Shown here: piece by piece, positions 34,620 to 44,200 of the stretch | Position numbering within the stretch: position 1 is the stretch's first letter | How the letters are laid out: every line of letters begins with the position of its first letter | NCBI RefSeq assembly: GCF_009707955.1 | Contig: NZ_WMDQ01000004.1 | Span: 186,001-250,000 of the forward strand | DNA: 64,000 bases | Source: Flavobacterium sp. LC2016-13 | GTDB taxonomy: Bacteria; Bacteroidota; Bacteroidia; Flavobacteriales; Flavobacteriaceae | Direction of reading: 5' to 3' | Translations under genes and position numbers: made by a program | The notes under the pieces: generated by a model | Told to the model about the DNA's origin: nothing | What the model saw: only the letters and a program-made list of their open reading frames with translations | The model's database searches: none

Positions 34620-36080
34620 TTACTTAATCGGAATATTCGAAAGAATTTCTAATACGAATTTCCAATATTTTTGAGCTGATGAAATACTTGCTCTTTCATC
34701 AGGAGAGTGTGCTCCATGAATGGTTGGACCAAAAGAAATCATATCCATATCAGGATAATTTGTTCCAAGAATTCCACATTCTAAACCTGCGTGACAAGCA
34801 ACAACTTTTGGTTTCTCGTTGTTTTGTTTCTCGTAAATTCCAACCAAAGTATCTAAAATTTCAGAATTGACATTTGGTGTCCAACCCGGATAAGATCCTG
34901 AAAGTTCTACTTCGCAACCAACCAACTCAAAAGCAGAACGCAAAGAATTAGCCAAATCAAATTTTGAAGTTTCTACAGAAGAACGTGTTAAACATCCCAC
35001 TAAAATCTCGCCATCTTTTACGATAACACGCGCAATATTATTTGAAGTTTCTACTAAATCAGCCATATCAGCACTCATTCTGTAAACTCCATTATGTGCG
35101 GCGTAAATTGCTCTGATAATTCCTTCCTGAACACCTAAATCCATTACTTTTTCTGGTAAATCGCATTTTACGATTTCGATAGTAAGGTTTGGCTCTGTTG
35201 TTTTATATTCTGCTTTTATATCGTTGATGATTTCCTGCATATCAAAAATATACGCTTCATCAAACATTTCAGAAATAATGACTTTGGCAACACTTTCTCT
35301 CGGAATCGCATTTCGTAAACTTCCTCCATTAATTTCAGCCACTTGTAAACCGAAGTTTTCAAAAGCATCAAATAATAAACGGTTCATAATTTTATTAGCA
35401 TTTCCTAAACCTTTATGAATATCCATTCCTGAATGACCTCCATTAAGACCTTTTACCGTAATAATATGTCCAACTGATCCTTCCGGAACTTCTTCTTCGT
35501 GATACGCTCTTGTAGCTGTTACATCAATTCCTCCTGCACAACCAATATCAATTTCATCATCTTCTTCTGTATCCAGGTTTAATAAAATCTGACCTTGAAG
35601 AATTCCTCCTTTAAGGTTTAAAGCACCTGTCATTCCAGTTTCTTCATCAATTGTAAATAATGCTTCAATTGCAGGATGCGGAATATCTTTGCTTTCTAAA
35701 ATAGCCATAATTGTTGCTACTCCAAGTCCATTGTCAGCACCAAGCGTTGTTCCGCGAGCGCGAACCCAGTCACCATCAACATACATATCAATTCCTTGAG
35801 TGTCGAAATCAAAAACTGTATCTGTATTTTTTTGATGTACCATATCAAGATGTCCTTGCAGTACAATTGCTTTACGGTTTTCCATTCCCGGAGTTGCCGG
35901 TTTTCTTATAATTACATTTCGAATTTCGTCTTCAAAAGTTTCTAAACCTAAGCTGTTTCCAAAGTTCTTCATAAACTCGATCACACGCTCTTCTTTCTTT
36001 GACGGACGTGGAACTGCATTTAAATCTGCAAATTTATTCCATAGCGCTTTCGGTTCCAGATTTCTTATTTCCTGACTCAT
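34620..36080 (-). CDS. pepD: Aminoacyl-histidine dipeptidase (peptidase M20C, PepD)
   Basis: A 486-residue zinc dipeptidase of the M20 family, hydrolysing carnosine-like Xaa-His and other dipeptides in the cytoplasm. Metal-site stretches are visible: VLQGHLDMVHQK, TTLGADNGLGVA, TIDEETGMTGALNLKG, VKGLNGGHSGMDIHKGLGNA, and CHAGLECGILG, with FGPTIHGAHSPDERAS at the end. The ATG at 36080 gives the family N terminus (MSQEIRNLEPKALWNKF); an upstream in-frame codon would add eight unlikely residues. A clear promoter box precedes it. Confidence 0.95.
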   Translation of the reverse strand: MSQEIRNLEPKALWNKFADLNAVPRPSKKEERVIEFMKNFGNSLGLETFEDEIRNVIIRKPATPGMENRKAIVLQGHLDMVHQKNTDTVFDFDTQGIDMYVDGDWVRARGTTLGADNGLGVATIMAILESKDIPHPAIEALFTIDEETGMTGALNLKGGILQGQILLNLDTEEDDEIDIGCAGGIDVTATRAYHEEEVPEGSVGHIITVKGLNGGHSGMDIHKGLGNANKIMNRLLFDAFENFGLQVAEINGGSLRNAIPRESVAKVIISEMFDEAYIFDMQEIINDIKAEYKTTEPNLTIEIVKCDLPEKVMDLGVQEGIIRAIYAAHNGVYRMSADMADLVETSNNIARVIVKDGEILVGCLTRSSVETSKFDLANSLRSAFELVGCEVELSGSYPGWTPNVNSEILDTLVGIYEKQNNEKPKVVACHAGLECGILGTNYPDMDMISFGPTIHGAHSPDERASISSAQKYWKFVLEILSNIPIK

Positions 36081-36114
36081 TATATTTTGTTTGAAGTTTA
36101 ACAATTAAGAGTCC

Positions 36115-36122
36115 CAAAGTTA
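36115..36122 (-). promoter_or_regulatory. -7 box for pepD
   Basis: Minus-strand TAACTTTG fits TAnnTTTG, 34 bases ahead of the chosen ATG at 36080. Confidence 0.55.
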
Positions 36123-36142
36123 CAAAGTTTAAATTCTTTTTT

Positions 36143-36260
36143 GCCACCAATTACACGAATTAGCACTAATCTTATCGGAATTAAAATATAATTCAAGAAT
36201 ATTTTTCTGCTTTTACAATTACAGAATTATTAATTAGTGAAAATTAGTGGAATTCATGGC
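36143..36260. repeat. GCCACnAATTnCACnAATT inverted repeat, copy 1
   Basis: The left arm (36143-36170) starts GCCACCAATTACACGAATTA. The right arm (36233-36260) is its imperfect complement and ends GTGGAATTCATGGC. It fills most of the gap between the divergent pepD and DUF3810 genes. The same family occurs at 37386, 55306 and 60771. Confidence 0.6.
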
Positions 36261-36316
36261 TAACTTTTTTTATCAATCAATATTGTATTTATATTTACGT
36301 AATCAAAATTTATGCT

Positions 36317-37378
36317 GTGAAATCAAAATACATTTTACCTTTATTATTTCTCGTACAAATCATTCTTTTAAAGATTCTTCCTTTCTTTCCAGAATTTATC
36401 GAACGTTTTTACAGCAACGTATTATATTTGAAAATCTCTCATTTTTCAAGAATCGTTTTAGGTAAAATTCCTTTTTCTTTTGGCGATTGTATCTATTCTA
36501 TTTTAATTTTATTATTAATCCGATGGTTATGGAAAACAAGAAAAACATGGAAACTTCAATGGAAAGATAATCTTTTGAAGGTTTTGAGCGTTCTTTCAAT
36601 ATTCTATTTCTTCTTTCATTTATTATGGGCCTTCAATTATTACAGAGAGCCTCTTTTCGAAAAAATGAAAATTCAAAGAGAATATACAGATGCTGAATTA
36701 TTGGTTTTTACTAAAAAATTAATCATTAAAACAAATGAAATTCAGTTTCAAATAACGAAAAATGACAGTGCTAAAATCGTTTTTCCGTATTCTCAAAACG
36801 AAGCTTTTCAAATGAATTTAAATGGATATAATAATCTTGCCAAAGAACATCCTTATTTTAAATATGAAATTTTAAGCGTTAAAAAATCACTTTTTAGTTT
36901 ACCGCTGACTTATATGGGTTTTGGAGGTTATCTAAATCCGTTTACAAATGAAGCTCAGGTAAATGATTTAATGCCAATGTATAATTTTCCGCTTACTAGT
37001 TGCCACGAAATGGCGCATCAAATAGGATTTGCAAGCGAAAGCGAATGTAATTTTATTGGCGTTTTAGCATCGGTTAAAAATGATAATTTGTATTATCAAT
37101 ATTCCGGTTATAGTTTTGCATTGCGTTATTGTTTAGGAATTTGGCAGGTAAAAAATGAGAAGATTTTTAATCAATTGAAAAAAACTGTTCATGTCGGAAT
37201 TTTAAAAAATTATAAAGAAAGCCACGATTTCTGGAAACAATATGACACTTTTATTGACGAAGGTTTCCATATTCTTTATGATAATTTCCTAAAAACAAAC
37301 AATCAAAAAGATGGCATGGAAAGCTATAGTAAATTTGTTGACTTGATGGTGAATTATTATAAAACGCGAGAATTATAG
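36317..37378 (+). CDS. DUF3810 family membrane protein with HExxH motif
   Basis: A 353-residue protein with about three N-terminal membrane helices (residues 5-25, 50-75, 85-110) and a larger C-terminal domain. The domain carries LTSCHEMAHQIGFASESECNF. HEMAH followed by a downstream Glu in ESECNF is the signature of a gluzincin-like zinc metallopeptidase, so a membrane protease is likely though not shown. The start is GTG at 36317; an ATG five bases upstream is in another frame and stops at once. The gene lies between two inverted repeats of the same family. Confidence 0.82.
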   Translation: MKSKYILPLLFLVQIILLKILPFFPEFIERFYSNVLYLKISHFSRIVLGKIPFSFGDCIYSILILLLIRWLWKTRKTWKLQWKDNLLKVLSVLSIFYFFFHLLWAFNYYREPLFEKMKIQREYTDAELLVFTKKLIIKTNEIQFQITKNDSAKIVFPYSQNEAFQMNLNGYNNLAKEHPYFKYEILSVKKSLFSLPLTYMGFGGYLNPFTNEAQVNDLMPMYNFPLTSCHEMAHQIGFASESECNFIGVLASVKNDNLYYQYSGYSFALRYCLGIWQVKNEKIFNQLKKTVHVGILKNYKESHDFWKQYDTFIDEGFHILYDNFLKTNNQKDGMESYSKFVDLMVNYYKTREL

Positions 37379-37385
37379 TTTTTTT

Positions 37386-37475
37386 ACCACAGATTACACG
37401 GATTAAAATGTTTTTTTATATTGCGTTAAAGTGAAAAAGAATTACAAATCTTTTTTAATCTTTTTAATCTGTGGC
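37386..37475. repeat. CCACAGATTACACGGATTA inverted repeat, copy 2
   Basis: The left arm starts ACCACAGATTACACGGATTA (37386). The right arm ends TTTTTAATCTGTGGC (37475). It fills the gap between the DUF3810 gene and the sigma factor gene. Confidence 0.6.
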
Positions 37476-37528
37476 AAAAAATAAAAGATTAACTGTAACA
37501 AAAATCATTTCATACCTACTAATAAAAT

Positions 37529-38023
37529 ATGAGCGAAAATCTAGAACAATCATTTGTTGCGCAATTGCAGGCAAATCAGAATATAATCCACAAGATTTGT
37601 AGATTATATACTGCCGGCGAAGATGCACACAAAGATTTGTTTCAGGAGATAACAATTCAGCTCTGGAAAGCGTATCCAAAATTTAGAGGCGACAGTAAAT
37701 TTTCGACCTGGACATATCGTGTCGCTTTAAATACCGCTATTACCTTATACCGAAAAACCAAACGTACCGTATCGACAGTAGAATATGAAAGTCATCAGCA
37801 TTTTGTAAAAGATGTTGATTACAATTATGAAGAAGAAGAACAGATTAAATTGATGTACAAGGCCGTTTATCAGCTTAATGACATCGAAAAAGCATTAGTT
37901 TTTATGTATTTAGAAGACAAAGATTATCAAGAAATAGCTGAAACCTTAGGTATCAGCGAAGTGAATGCACGTGTGAAAATGAACAGAATCAAGGGGAAAC
38001 TTAAAAAGATACTAAATCCTTAA
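37529..38023 (+). CDS. ECF-type RNA polymerase sigma factor
   Basis: A 164-residue sigma-70 family protein with only regions 2 and 4. Region 2 is at about 15-80 (DLFQEITIQLWKAYPKFRGDSKFSTWTYRVALNTAI), and region 4 is at about 108-160 (YQLNDIEKALVFMYLEDKDYQEIAETLGISEVNARVKMNRIKGKLKK, a helix-turn-helix). It directs polymerase to a small stress or envelope regulon. The next gene, eight bases downstream, encodes a membrane protein likely to be its partner. Confidence 0.92.
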   Translation: MSENLEQSFVAQLQANQNIIHKICRLYTAGEDAHKDLFQEITIQLWKAYPKFRGDSKFSTWTYRVALNTAITLYRKTKRTVSTVEYESHQHFVKDVDYNYEEEEQIKLMYKAVYQLNDIEKALVFMYLEDKDYQEIAETLGISEVNARVKMNRIKGKLKKILNP

Positions 38024-38031
38024 AAATTATT

Positions 38032-38664
38032 ATGAAAGAACTGGATTTACTAAAAAAAGACTGGAAAAAGAACTCGGATTCTTTTGAACAAATTTCTGAA
38101 AAAGAAATCTATAAAATGATTCACAAAAAATCATCTTCTATTGTAAAATGGATTTTGATTATTAGCATTTTAGAGATTCTATTTTGGACGGTTTCGAATT
38201 TCTTTTTCAGTACTGATGAAATGCTGATTAAGATAAAACATGCAGAAATGATATTTTATCTTGAGCTCCTAACCTATTTCAATTATGTTGTGGTCTTGAT
38301 TTTTGTGTATTTTTTCTATAAAAATTACAAAACGATTTCTACTACAGGATCTACAAAATTGTTGATGAGCAGCATTTTAAAAACCAGAAAAACAGTTCAA
38401 TATTATGTTTGGTACAATTTAGGAATGGCTGTTATAAGCTCAATTATTAGCTTTTTCATCGCCTTTGTATACAATCCTGAAATGGATTTCCTGAGAGATA
38501 AACTTGCTACAAATGGCAAAGCAATGTTTATTACTGTTGGTATTTTGTTTTTGGTAACATTAGCCTTTTTAGGGATATTCTGGTGCTTTTACAGATTATT
38601 ATACGGAACTCTGTTACGCAGATTGTATGCGAATTATAAGGAGTTGAAGAAAATTGATTTTTAA
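38032..38664 (+). CDS. Membrane protein, possible anti-sigma partner
   Basis: A 210-residue protein with a charged cytoplasmic N terminus (residues 1-38, MKELDLLKKDWKKNSDSFEQ and EKEIYKMIHKKSSS) and four membrane helices (about 40-62, 80-100, 125-145, 165-190). It lacks the zinc-finger HxxxCxxC motif of classical ZAS anti-sigma factors. Position directly after the ECF gene and the N-terminal amphipathic helix nevertheless suggest it holds the sigma factor at the membrane. That role is an inference from context. Confidence 0.7.
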   Translation: MKELDLLKKDWKKNSDSFEQISEKEIYKMIHKKSSSIVKWILIISILEILFWTVSNFFFSTDEMLIKIKHAEMIFYLELLTYFNYVVVLIFVYFFYKNYKTISTTGSTKLLMSSILKTRKTVQYYVWYNLGMAVISSIISFFIAFVYNPEMDFLRDKLATNGKAMFITVGILFLVTLAFLGIFWCFYRLLYGTLLRRLYANYKELKKIDF

Positions 38665-38666
38665 TT

Positions 38667-38745
38667 GAGGTGCAAAGGTTCTGAGTCGCAAAAGTTCAAA
38701 GTTTTTTTTTGAGGTGCTAAGGCGCTAAGGTTCTGAGTTGCTTAG
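38667..38745. repeat. Tandem GAGGTGCnAAGG/CTAAGGTTCTGAG repeats
   Basis: Two related units, 38667-38703 and 38711-38745, are made of short periodic phrases GTGCAAAGGTTCTGAG and GTGCTAAGGCGCTAAGG. They separate the sigma-factor operon from the convergent acyltransferase gene. Same family as 5289-5325. Confidence 0.55.
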
Positions 38746-38862
38746 TTTTTTTAATACTGAGATAGTATAAGATATATTCTAAATTGGAATATTAAAATTC
38801 CAAATTCGAGTTGGTAAAAAATCTAAAGTTTTTCAATCTAAAATCAGAAATCTAAAATCCCT

Positions 38863-39672
38863 TTAATATTCCCATCTTCTCAACTTATTTAATTCTTCCT
38901 GAATTTTAATTTCTTCTGCAGGAATAACTTTTAAGAATGATGGATGTTGTTCGATAGCAAATTCTACTTTTTCGACGATTTCATCGATAGTATCATTTTC
39001 ATAATCAATATCAAGAGGTTCTTTGATGATAAACGATTGAAGAATTCCTTTCTTTTTCATACGGAGTCCTTTTTTATCAAACGAACGACGGAAACCATCA
39101 ATTACAATCGGAATTACGATAGGTTTATGTTGTTTGATAATATGTGCGGTTCCTTTACGAACAGGCTTAAATGACTTTGTTGTTCCTTGAGGAAATGTAA
39201 TTACCCAGCCATCTTCAAGCGCAATTTTAATATTTTCAGTATCATTTGGGTTAACATCACGTTTTTCAGTTACATCAACACCTTTTGCACGCCAGGTTCT
39301 TTCTACGGTAATTGCTCCAACATAAGCCAGAATTCTAGGCAATAAACCGGCTTGCATTGTTTCTTTTGCAGCAACATAATACAAGTTCATTTTTGGCTGC
39401 CACAAGTAACCAATATTTTTAATATTGTCCTCACGTCCGCTTAAACTTGCGTTAAAAACATGAAACATAGCAACTACATCAGCAAAATAAGTCTGATGAT
39501 TGGATATAAACAAAACATTATTATCAGGCAGTGTTTTAATAATTTCAGATCCTTCAATCTGCAAATCATTAAATCCTCTATATCTTCGGTGCGTCATAGC
39601 GCCCAAAATACGAATTAACCATTTTTTAATGAATAATATATGTCCAAAAGGATTTCGTTTAAACAATCCCAT
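38863..39672 (-). CDS. 1-acyl-sn-glycerol-3-phosphate acyltransferase-like (PlsC family)
   Basis: A 269-residue membrane-associated acyltransferase of phospholipid synthesis. The catalytic HX4D appears as SNHQTYFADV, motif II region includes LAYVGAITVERTWRAKG, motif III is FPQGTTKSFKPV (the common form is FPEGTRS, so Glu is replaced by Gln), and motif IV is VIPIVIDGF. The ATG at 39672 (MGLFKRNPFG) is preferred; an upstream in-frame TTG would add 25 residues without family features. The Gln in motif III is unusual but occurs in some Bacteroidota members. Single gene. Confidence 0.85.
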   Translation of the reverse strand: MGLFKRNPFGHILFIKKWLIRILGAMTHRRYRGFNDLQIEGSEIIKTLPDNNVLFISNHQTYFADVVAMFHVFNASLSGREDNIKNIGYLWQPKMNLYYVAAKETMQAGLLPRILAYVGAITVERTWRAKGVDVTEKRDVNPNDTENIKIALEDGWVITFPQGTTKSFKPVRKGTAHIIKQHKPIVIPIVIDGFRRSFDKKGLRMKKKGILQSFIIKEPLDIDYENDTIDEIVEKVEFAIEQHPSFLKVIPAEEIKIQEELNKLRRWEY

Positions 39673-39800
39673 AGCTGTGTTAGTATTATGTTTTTTGTTG
39701 AATCGCAAACATACAAAATATATTGATTTGGCAACATTAATAAACAATTCCGAAAAGAAATTGATATCGTAATGAATATCAAATTGTTAAATTTATGTAT

Positions 39801-40457
39801 TTACGATTTTTCTTTAAAAACAGTTTTCAAAACATCTCTTAGTTCACTTAATATCATTGCTGTTGCTCCCCAAACAATATGATTTTCGATATTGAATGCG
39901 GGAACTAAAATATTATTTCCATAAGAAGTTGACAATGTGGCTTCGATAATAATTTCATCATTCAAAAAAAATGAAAGCGGAAGCTCTATAATACCAGCTA
40001 CTTCTCTCACATCGGGACGAAACAAAAGTTCTTCTTTTGAAATCCCTAAAAAAGGATGTACTAAAAAATTACTTGGCGGAATATACATTGGCGAAAACTC
40101 CTTAATGACTTCAACTTTTTCAGACAAAACACCAACTTCTTCCTCTGTTTCGCGTAAAGCTGTATATTTAAAAGACGCATCAAAAGTCTCATATTTTCCG
40201 CCCGGAAAAGCAATTTGCGATGAGTGAACGCCATTATAAGCATTTCTGACAATTAAAACCAAATGTGTTTCTCCATTTTTTGGATAAAATAACATCATAA
40301 CGGCTGCAATTCTCGGATTTATAGCTTTTAAATCAAGGTTTTTTAATGCTTCTGTTCGCTCTTTAGGTGCCATTTTTATATGCGCAGCTTCAGCTGGAAG
40401 TTCAACAGGAATTAAATTAGGAACATATTGCAAAAAATCTTGAAAATCCATATTCAA
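39801..40457 (-). CDS. Nudix CoA pyrophosphatase-like hydrolase
   Basis: A 218-residue Nudix enzyme predicted to cleave coenzyme A or related diphosphates. The Nudix box appears as FPGGKYETFDASFKYTALRETEEEVGV (positions about 95-121), with the extra acidic residues of the REtxEE helix present. LVIRNAYNGVHSSQIAFPG before it matches the CoA-type extension (LLtkRs..lrsHaGqiaFPGG). Two adjacent starts are possible two codons apart. Preceded by the acyltransferase on the same strand in reverse order, with 128 bases between. Confidence 0.9.
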   Translation of the reverse strand: MNMDFQDFLQYVPNLIPVELPAEAAHIKMAPKERTEALKNLDLKAINPRIAAVMMLFYPKNGETHLVLIVRNAYNGVHSSQIAFPGGKYETFDASFKYTALRETEEEVGVLSEKVEVIKEFSPMYIPPSNFLVHPFLGISKEELLFRPDVREVAGIIELPLSFFLNDEIIIEATLSTSYGNNILVPAFNIENHIVWGATAMILSELRDVLKTVFKEKS

Positions 40458-40542
40458 AGTTTATTTTTGTACTTTCAAATAAAATATAAATATAGTCCAG
40501 AAAACGCGGTTCTACAAGTTTTCTAAATTTAAAGCCATAAAA

Positions 40543-40977
40543 ATGTACAGTAGAGAGGAATCACAAAAATTAAAAAGAGAGTTTTGGGTGGCTTTCGCCG
40601 AAAAATATCCACGTAAATGGGTTCTTTATGATACAAAAATCAAAGACTTCTCTTTTAAATTTTATGTTGACAATAAAAAAGCACAGGTTTTAATTGATAT
40701 CGAACCTCGCAGCGATGAAAAACGTATTGCTTATTTTGAAAAAATTGAAGCTTTAAAAAATATTCTGGAAGAAGAATTCATAAAGGATTTGGTTTTCGAA
40801 AAAAATTATACTTTAGAAAGCAGCAAAACAATTAGCCGAATTTGGGTCGAAAAACAAGGAGTTGGTTTCAGCAATCGTAACAACTGGGATACTATTTTTG
40901 ATTTCTTCTTTGAAAAAATGCACGCTCTCGAAATGTTCTATTTAGAGTATGATGAGTTTATTAAGGATATTTCTTAA
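40543..40977 (+). CDS. DUF4268 family protein
   Basis: A 144-residue cytoplasmic protein with the family pattern YSREESQKLKREFWVAFAEKYPRKWVLYDTKIKDFSFKFYVD and WVEKQGVGFSNRNNWDTIFDFFFEKMHALE. The fold of DUF4268 resembles nuclease or restriction-associated domains in larger proteins, but this stand-alone short form is of unknown function. A perfect 15-base inverted repeat overlaps its stop codon, and a second terminator follows. Confidence 0.85.
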   Translation: MYSREESQKLKREFWVAFAEKYPRKWVLYDTKIKDFSFKFYVDNKKAQVLIDIEPRSDEKRIAYFEKIEALKNILEEEFIKDLVFEKNYTLESSKTISRIWVEKQGVGFSNRNNWDTIFDFFFEKMHALEMFYLEYDEFIKDIS

Positions 40978-41008
40978 GTAAGTGTCTGAGGTTCTCAGAC
41001 ACTTACTT
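40976..41008 (+). repeat. Perfect hairpin overlapping the DUF4268 stop codon
   Basis: AAGTAAGTGTCTGAG (40976-40990), GTT, CTCAGACACTTACTT (40994-41008). The stem begins inside the TAA stop. It is not followed by a good T-run, so it may protect the mRNA end rather than terminate. Confidence 0.55.
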
Positions 41009-41020
41009 CCTAAGTTTTTC

Positions 41021-41071
41021 AGCAACAAACCCCGACAGCTTTCTGAAAACTGTCGGGGTTAGTTGCTTTTT
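41021..41071 (+). terminator. Terminator after the DUF4268 gene
   Basis: AACCCCGACAG (41028-41038) pairs with CTGTCGGGGTT (41050-41060). The outer arms AGCAAC and GTTGCT extend the stem, followed by a T-run. Confidence 0.85.
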
Positions 41072-41201
41072 ATATAATTTATTTAAATTGCAAATATTTT
41101 TACAAACATATTGGTTTAGAGCTAATTATTATTCAAATTAAAAGTTAAAAAATAATTAATAAAGAAATACCTATAATAGATACAAATTAGGTCAAAATTT
41201 T

Positions 41202-41209
41202 TATATTTG
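41202..41209 (+). promoter_or_regulatory. -7 box of the YwqK-repeat/transglutaminase operon
   Basis: TATATTTG fits TAnnTTTG, 17 bases ahead of the ATG at 41227. No other promoter is seen before the three genes. Confidence 0.5.
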
Positions 41210-41226
41210 AAAAACCTAAATCTATA

Positions 41227-44200
41227 ATGAGAAAAATTTTATTGGTGTTTTTTTTAGTTTCATTTTCAAAAAACTATGCACAAATTGATTATGCTTATGT
41301 TTATAATAATGACTCCATAATCAAAAAAGGCGTTGACTTTTATGATAATAAAAAATATGATGAAGCCTTAAAAGAATTCCATAAAATAAGTAAAATAGAT
41401 CCCAAATATCTTAATGCGCAATACGAAATTGCATTAACACTTAGCGCTCAGGAGAAAAAAACCGAGCTAAAAACATTTTTGGAAGATTTATATAAAGGAG
41501 GCAAAATGGATGAAAATCCTGAGTTATATAAATTGTATGGTATTTTTTTAAGCAACGAAAAAGAATATGATCTCTCTGAAAAAATATTTAAAGAAGGAGA
41601 GAAATACTTATCAAATTCTTCTACTTTTCAATACAACTTCGCTATTTTATATGTTCGTAAAAAAGAACCTCAAAAAGCGGTTGATATACTTAAACGCATT
41701 GTAACTAATGATCCTAATCATGCATCTTCGCATTATTTATTGGGTAGTATCGCTCTTGAAAACGGAAAAATAGTAGAAGGAACTCTTGCATTAATGAGTT
41801 ATCTTATTGTTGCTCCTACAGGTGCATTTGCCAGTCAGGCAGTTATGCAATTAAATGCTAACTACGGACAAAATTATCTTACGGAAAACAAACTGGTTTT
41901 TTCAAAATCCGGAGATAATTTTGAAGAAATAGAAACTGTTTTAAGAAACCAATTACCGCTAAAAAAGGTTTACAAAATAAAATCGAGTATTGATGATGTA
42001 CTAACACGTCAGGTACAAGCTGTTGCAGAATATTCAGCAGAACACAAAATAGCTGACGGATTTTTTGAAACTACATACATGCCATGGGTAAAACAAATGG
42101 TCGAAAAAAATCAGCTTGAAGGATACTCTTATTACAGCCTGCTTTCTATCGAAGATAAAATTGGTAAAGAACTAAATAAACAAAAGAAAAAAATAGTTGC
42201 TTTTGTTGATGATTATGCAACAAAAGATCTTTGGTCTGCCTTTGGAAAAAGAAAATTAGATCTTTTTGGTAAAGAAGAAGAGGTAATTGTTTCTATTCGT
42301 AACGAAAGACCTTATATAATTGGAAAACAAACCAATGGAGAATTTCAGGGAAAATGTAAATATTTAAATGCTTACGGGAATTTAAATGGAGAACTTAATT
42401 TTATAGATGGAAATTTAGATGGTTTACAAAAGTATTATGACGAAAAAGGAAAACTTACAGAAGAAAAATACTTTACTGCAGGAAAATTAAATGGAAAAAG
42501 AACTTCTTATTATGAGAATGGAAATATCGCATTGACAGAAAATTATAAAGATGATAAGCTCGACGGTATATGTGTATCTTATTTTCCCAACGGTGGTAAA
42601 AACTGTGAAATAAACTTTACCAATGGTGAAAGAGACGGAAATCTGGTTTGTTTGTATGAAACCGGAACCAAAAAGAATGAAATCGATTATAAAAACGGAA
42701 AACTTAGCGGTAAATACAATATCTATAATGAGATTGGAGCTTTAACGGAAACTTATAATTGTGTCGACAATAAAATTGAAGGAAACTATGTAGAATATTT
42801 TGACGGTAAAACTATAAAATCTGAAGCTGTTTATAAAAATGGTATTGTTGAGGGATCTTATAAATTTTATAACGTAAACAAAGCATTAGAAAAAGAAAAT
42901 ATTTATGCTTTAGGCGATATTGTAAAATCTACAGATTACTTTGAAAATGGCAAAAAATCTTATGAAAGTATCTACAACAAAGGAGATCTTGAAACATATA
43001 GCTTTTTTGATATTTACGGAAATAAATATTTTGAAGAAAAACATAAATCGGGAGAATTAAAATCAGGTCTTCAATTTAGTCCAAATGACTCGAAAGGGGT
43101 TCCGGTTAATCTGACCAAAAAAAGTTTTGAATTGAAAAACTTTGATGGTACACTCAGAATTAAAGGTGCTTTTGAAAAAGGCAAAAAAAGCGGTGAATGG
43201 AATTATTTATATGCATCAGGAGTATTAAGATTAAATGAGTTTTACATCGCCGGCAAAACAAATGGTATAAGTACAAGTTATGATAGAAACGGTGATCTTT
43301 CCAGTAAAAATAATTATACAAATGACACTATAAGTGGTCGTTATGAAGTTTATGATGGTGATAAAGTGTCTCAACTTTTTAACTACGAAAAAGGAGAGCA
43401 AAATGGTCCTTACCAAACATTTTATTCTGACGGAGCTGTTAGCACTGAAGGTTTTATGGTAGAGAATGATATTGCATTTGATAAATTCACTTATTTTCAA
43501 AACGGAAAAATTTCTAATATTGATCATTATATAAATAGTTATCTGACTAATCGAAAAACATTCGATATTAACGGAAAACAGGAAAATGATATTGATTATA
43601 AGAATAAAACAGGAAAATTTACTCTTTCATTTCAAAATGGAGCGTACAGCAGAAATTATGAAATGAAAAACGGCATATTAAATGGGAAATTTAATTCGTA
43701 TGATAAATTTAAAACCAATATAGTCGAAGCTGAATATATTAACGGGAAACTTCATAATTTATATAAAGAATACTCTCCTTTAGGTTCTCTTCTTATTGAG
43801 AAAAATTACTATTGCGGAAAATTGAACGGTCTTAGTAAATATTATGATTATGTTGGAAATTTAAGACTAACTGAAGAGCATAATTTTGGTGTTGAAAACG
43901 GAAAAACGATTCGTTATTATCATAACAAATCAAAAATGATAGAATATGCACAAATTAACAGTGCAATTGAGGGTGAAACTACTTATTTTAATCAAAAAGG
44001 AGAACCAATAGTAATTATTGGTTATGAAAATAACATTCCAAAGTATTTTATCCGAAAAAATAAAACAGGAGAATTAAATGATAAGATTAATATCGAAAAT
44101 CAAACAGCCGATATTTTATCTTCATATCCAAATGGAAAAATCGCTATTCAATTTAAACTTAATAAAGGAAGCATCACCAGTAAATTTATCATCAATAGTT

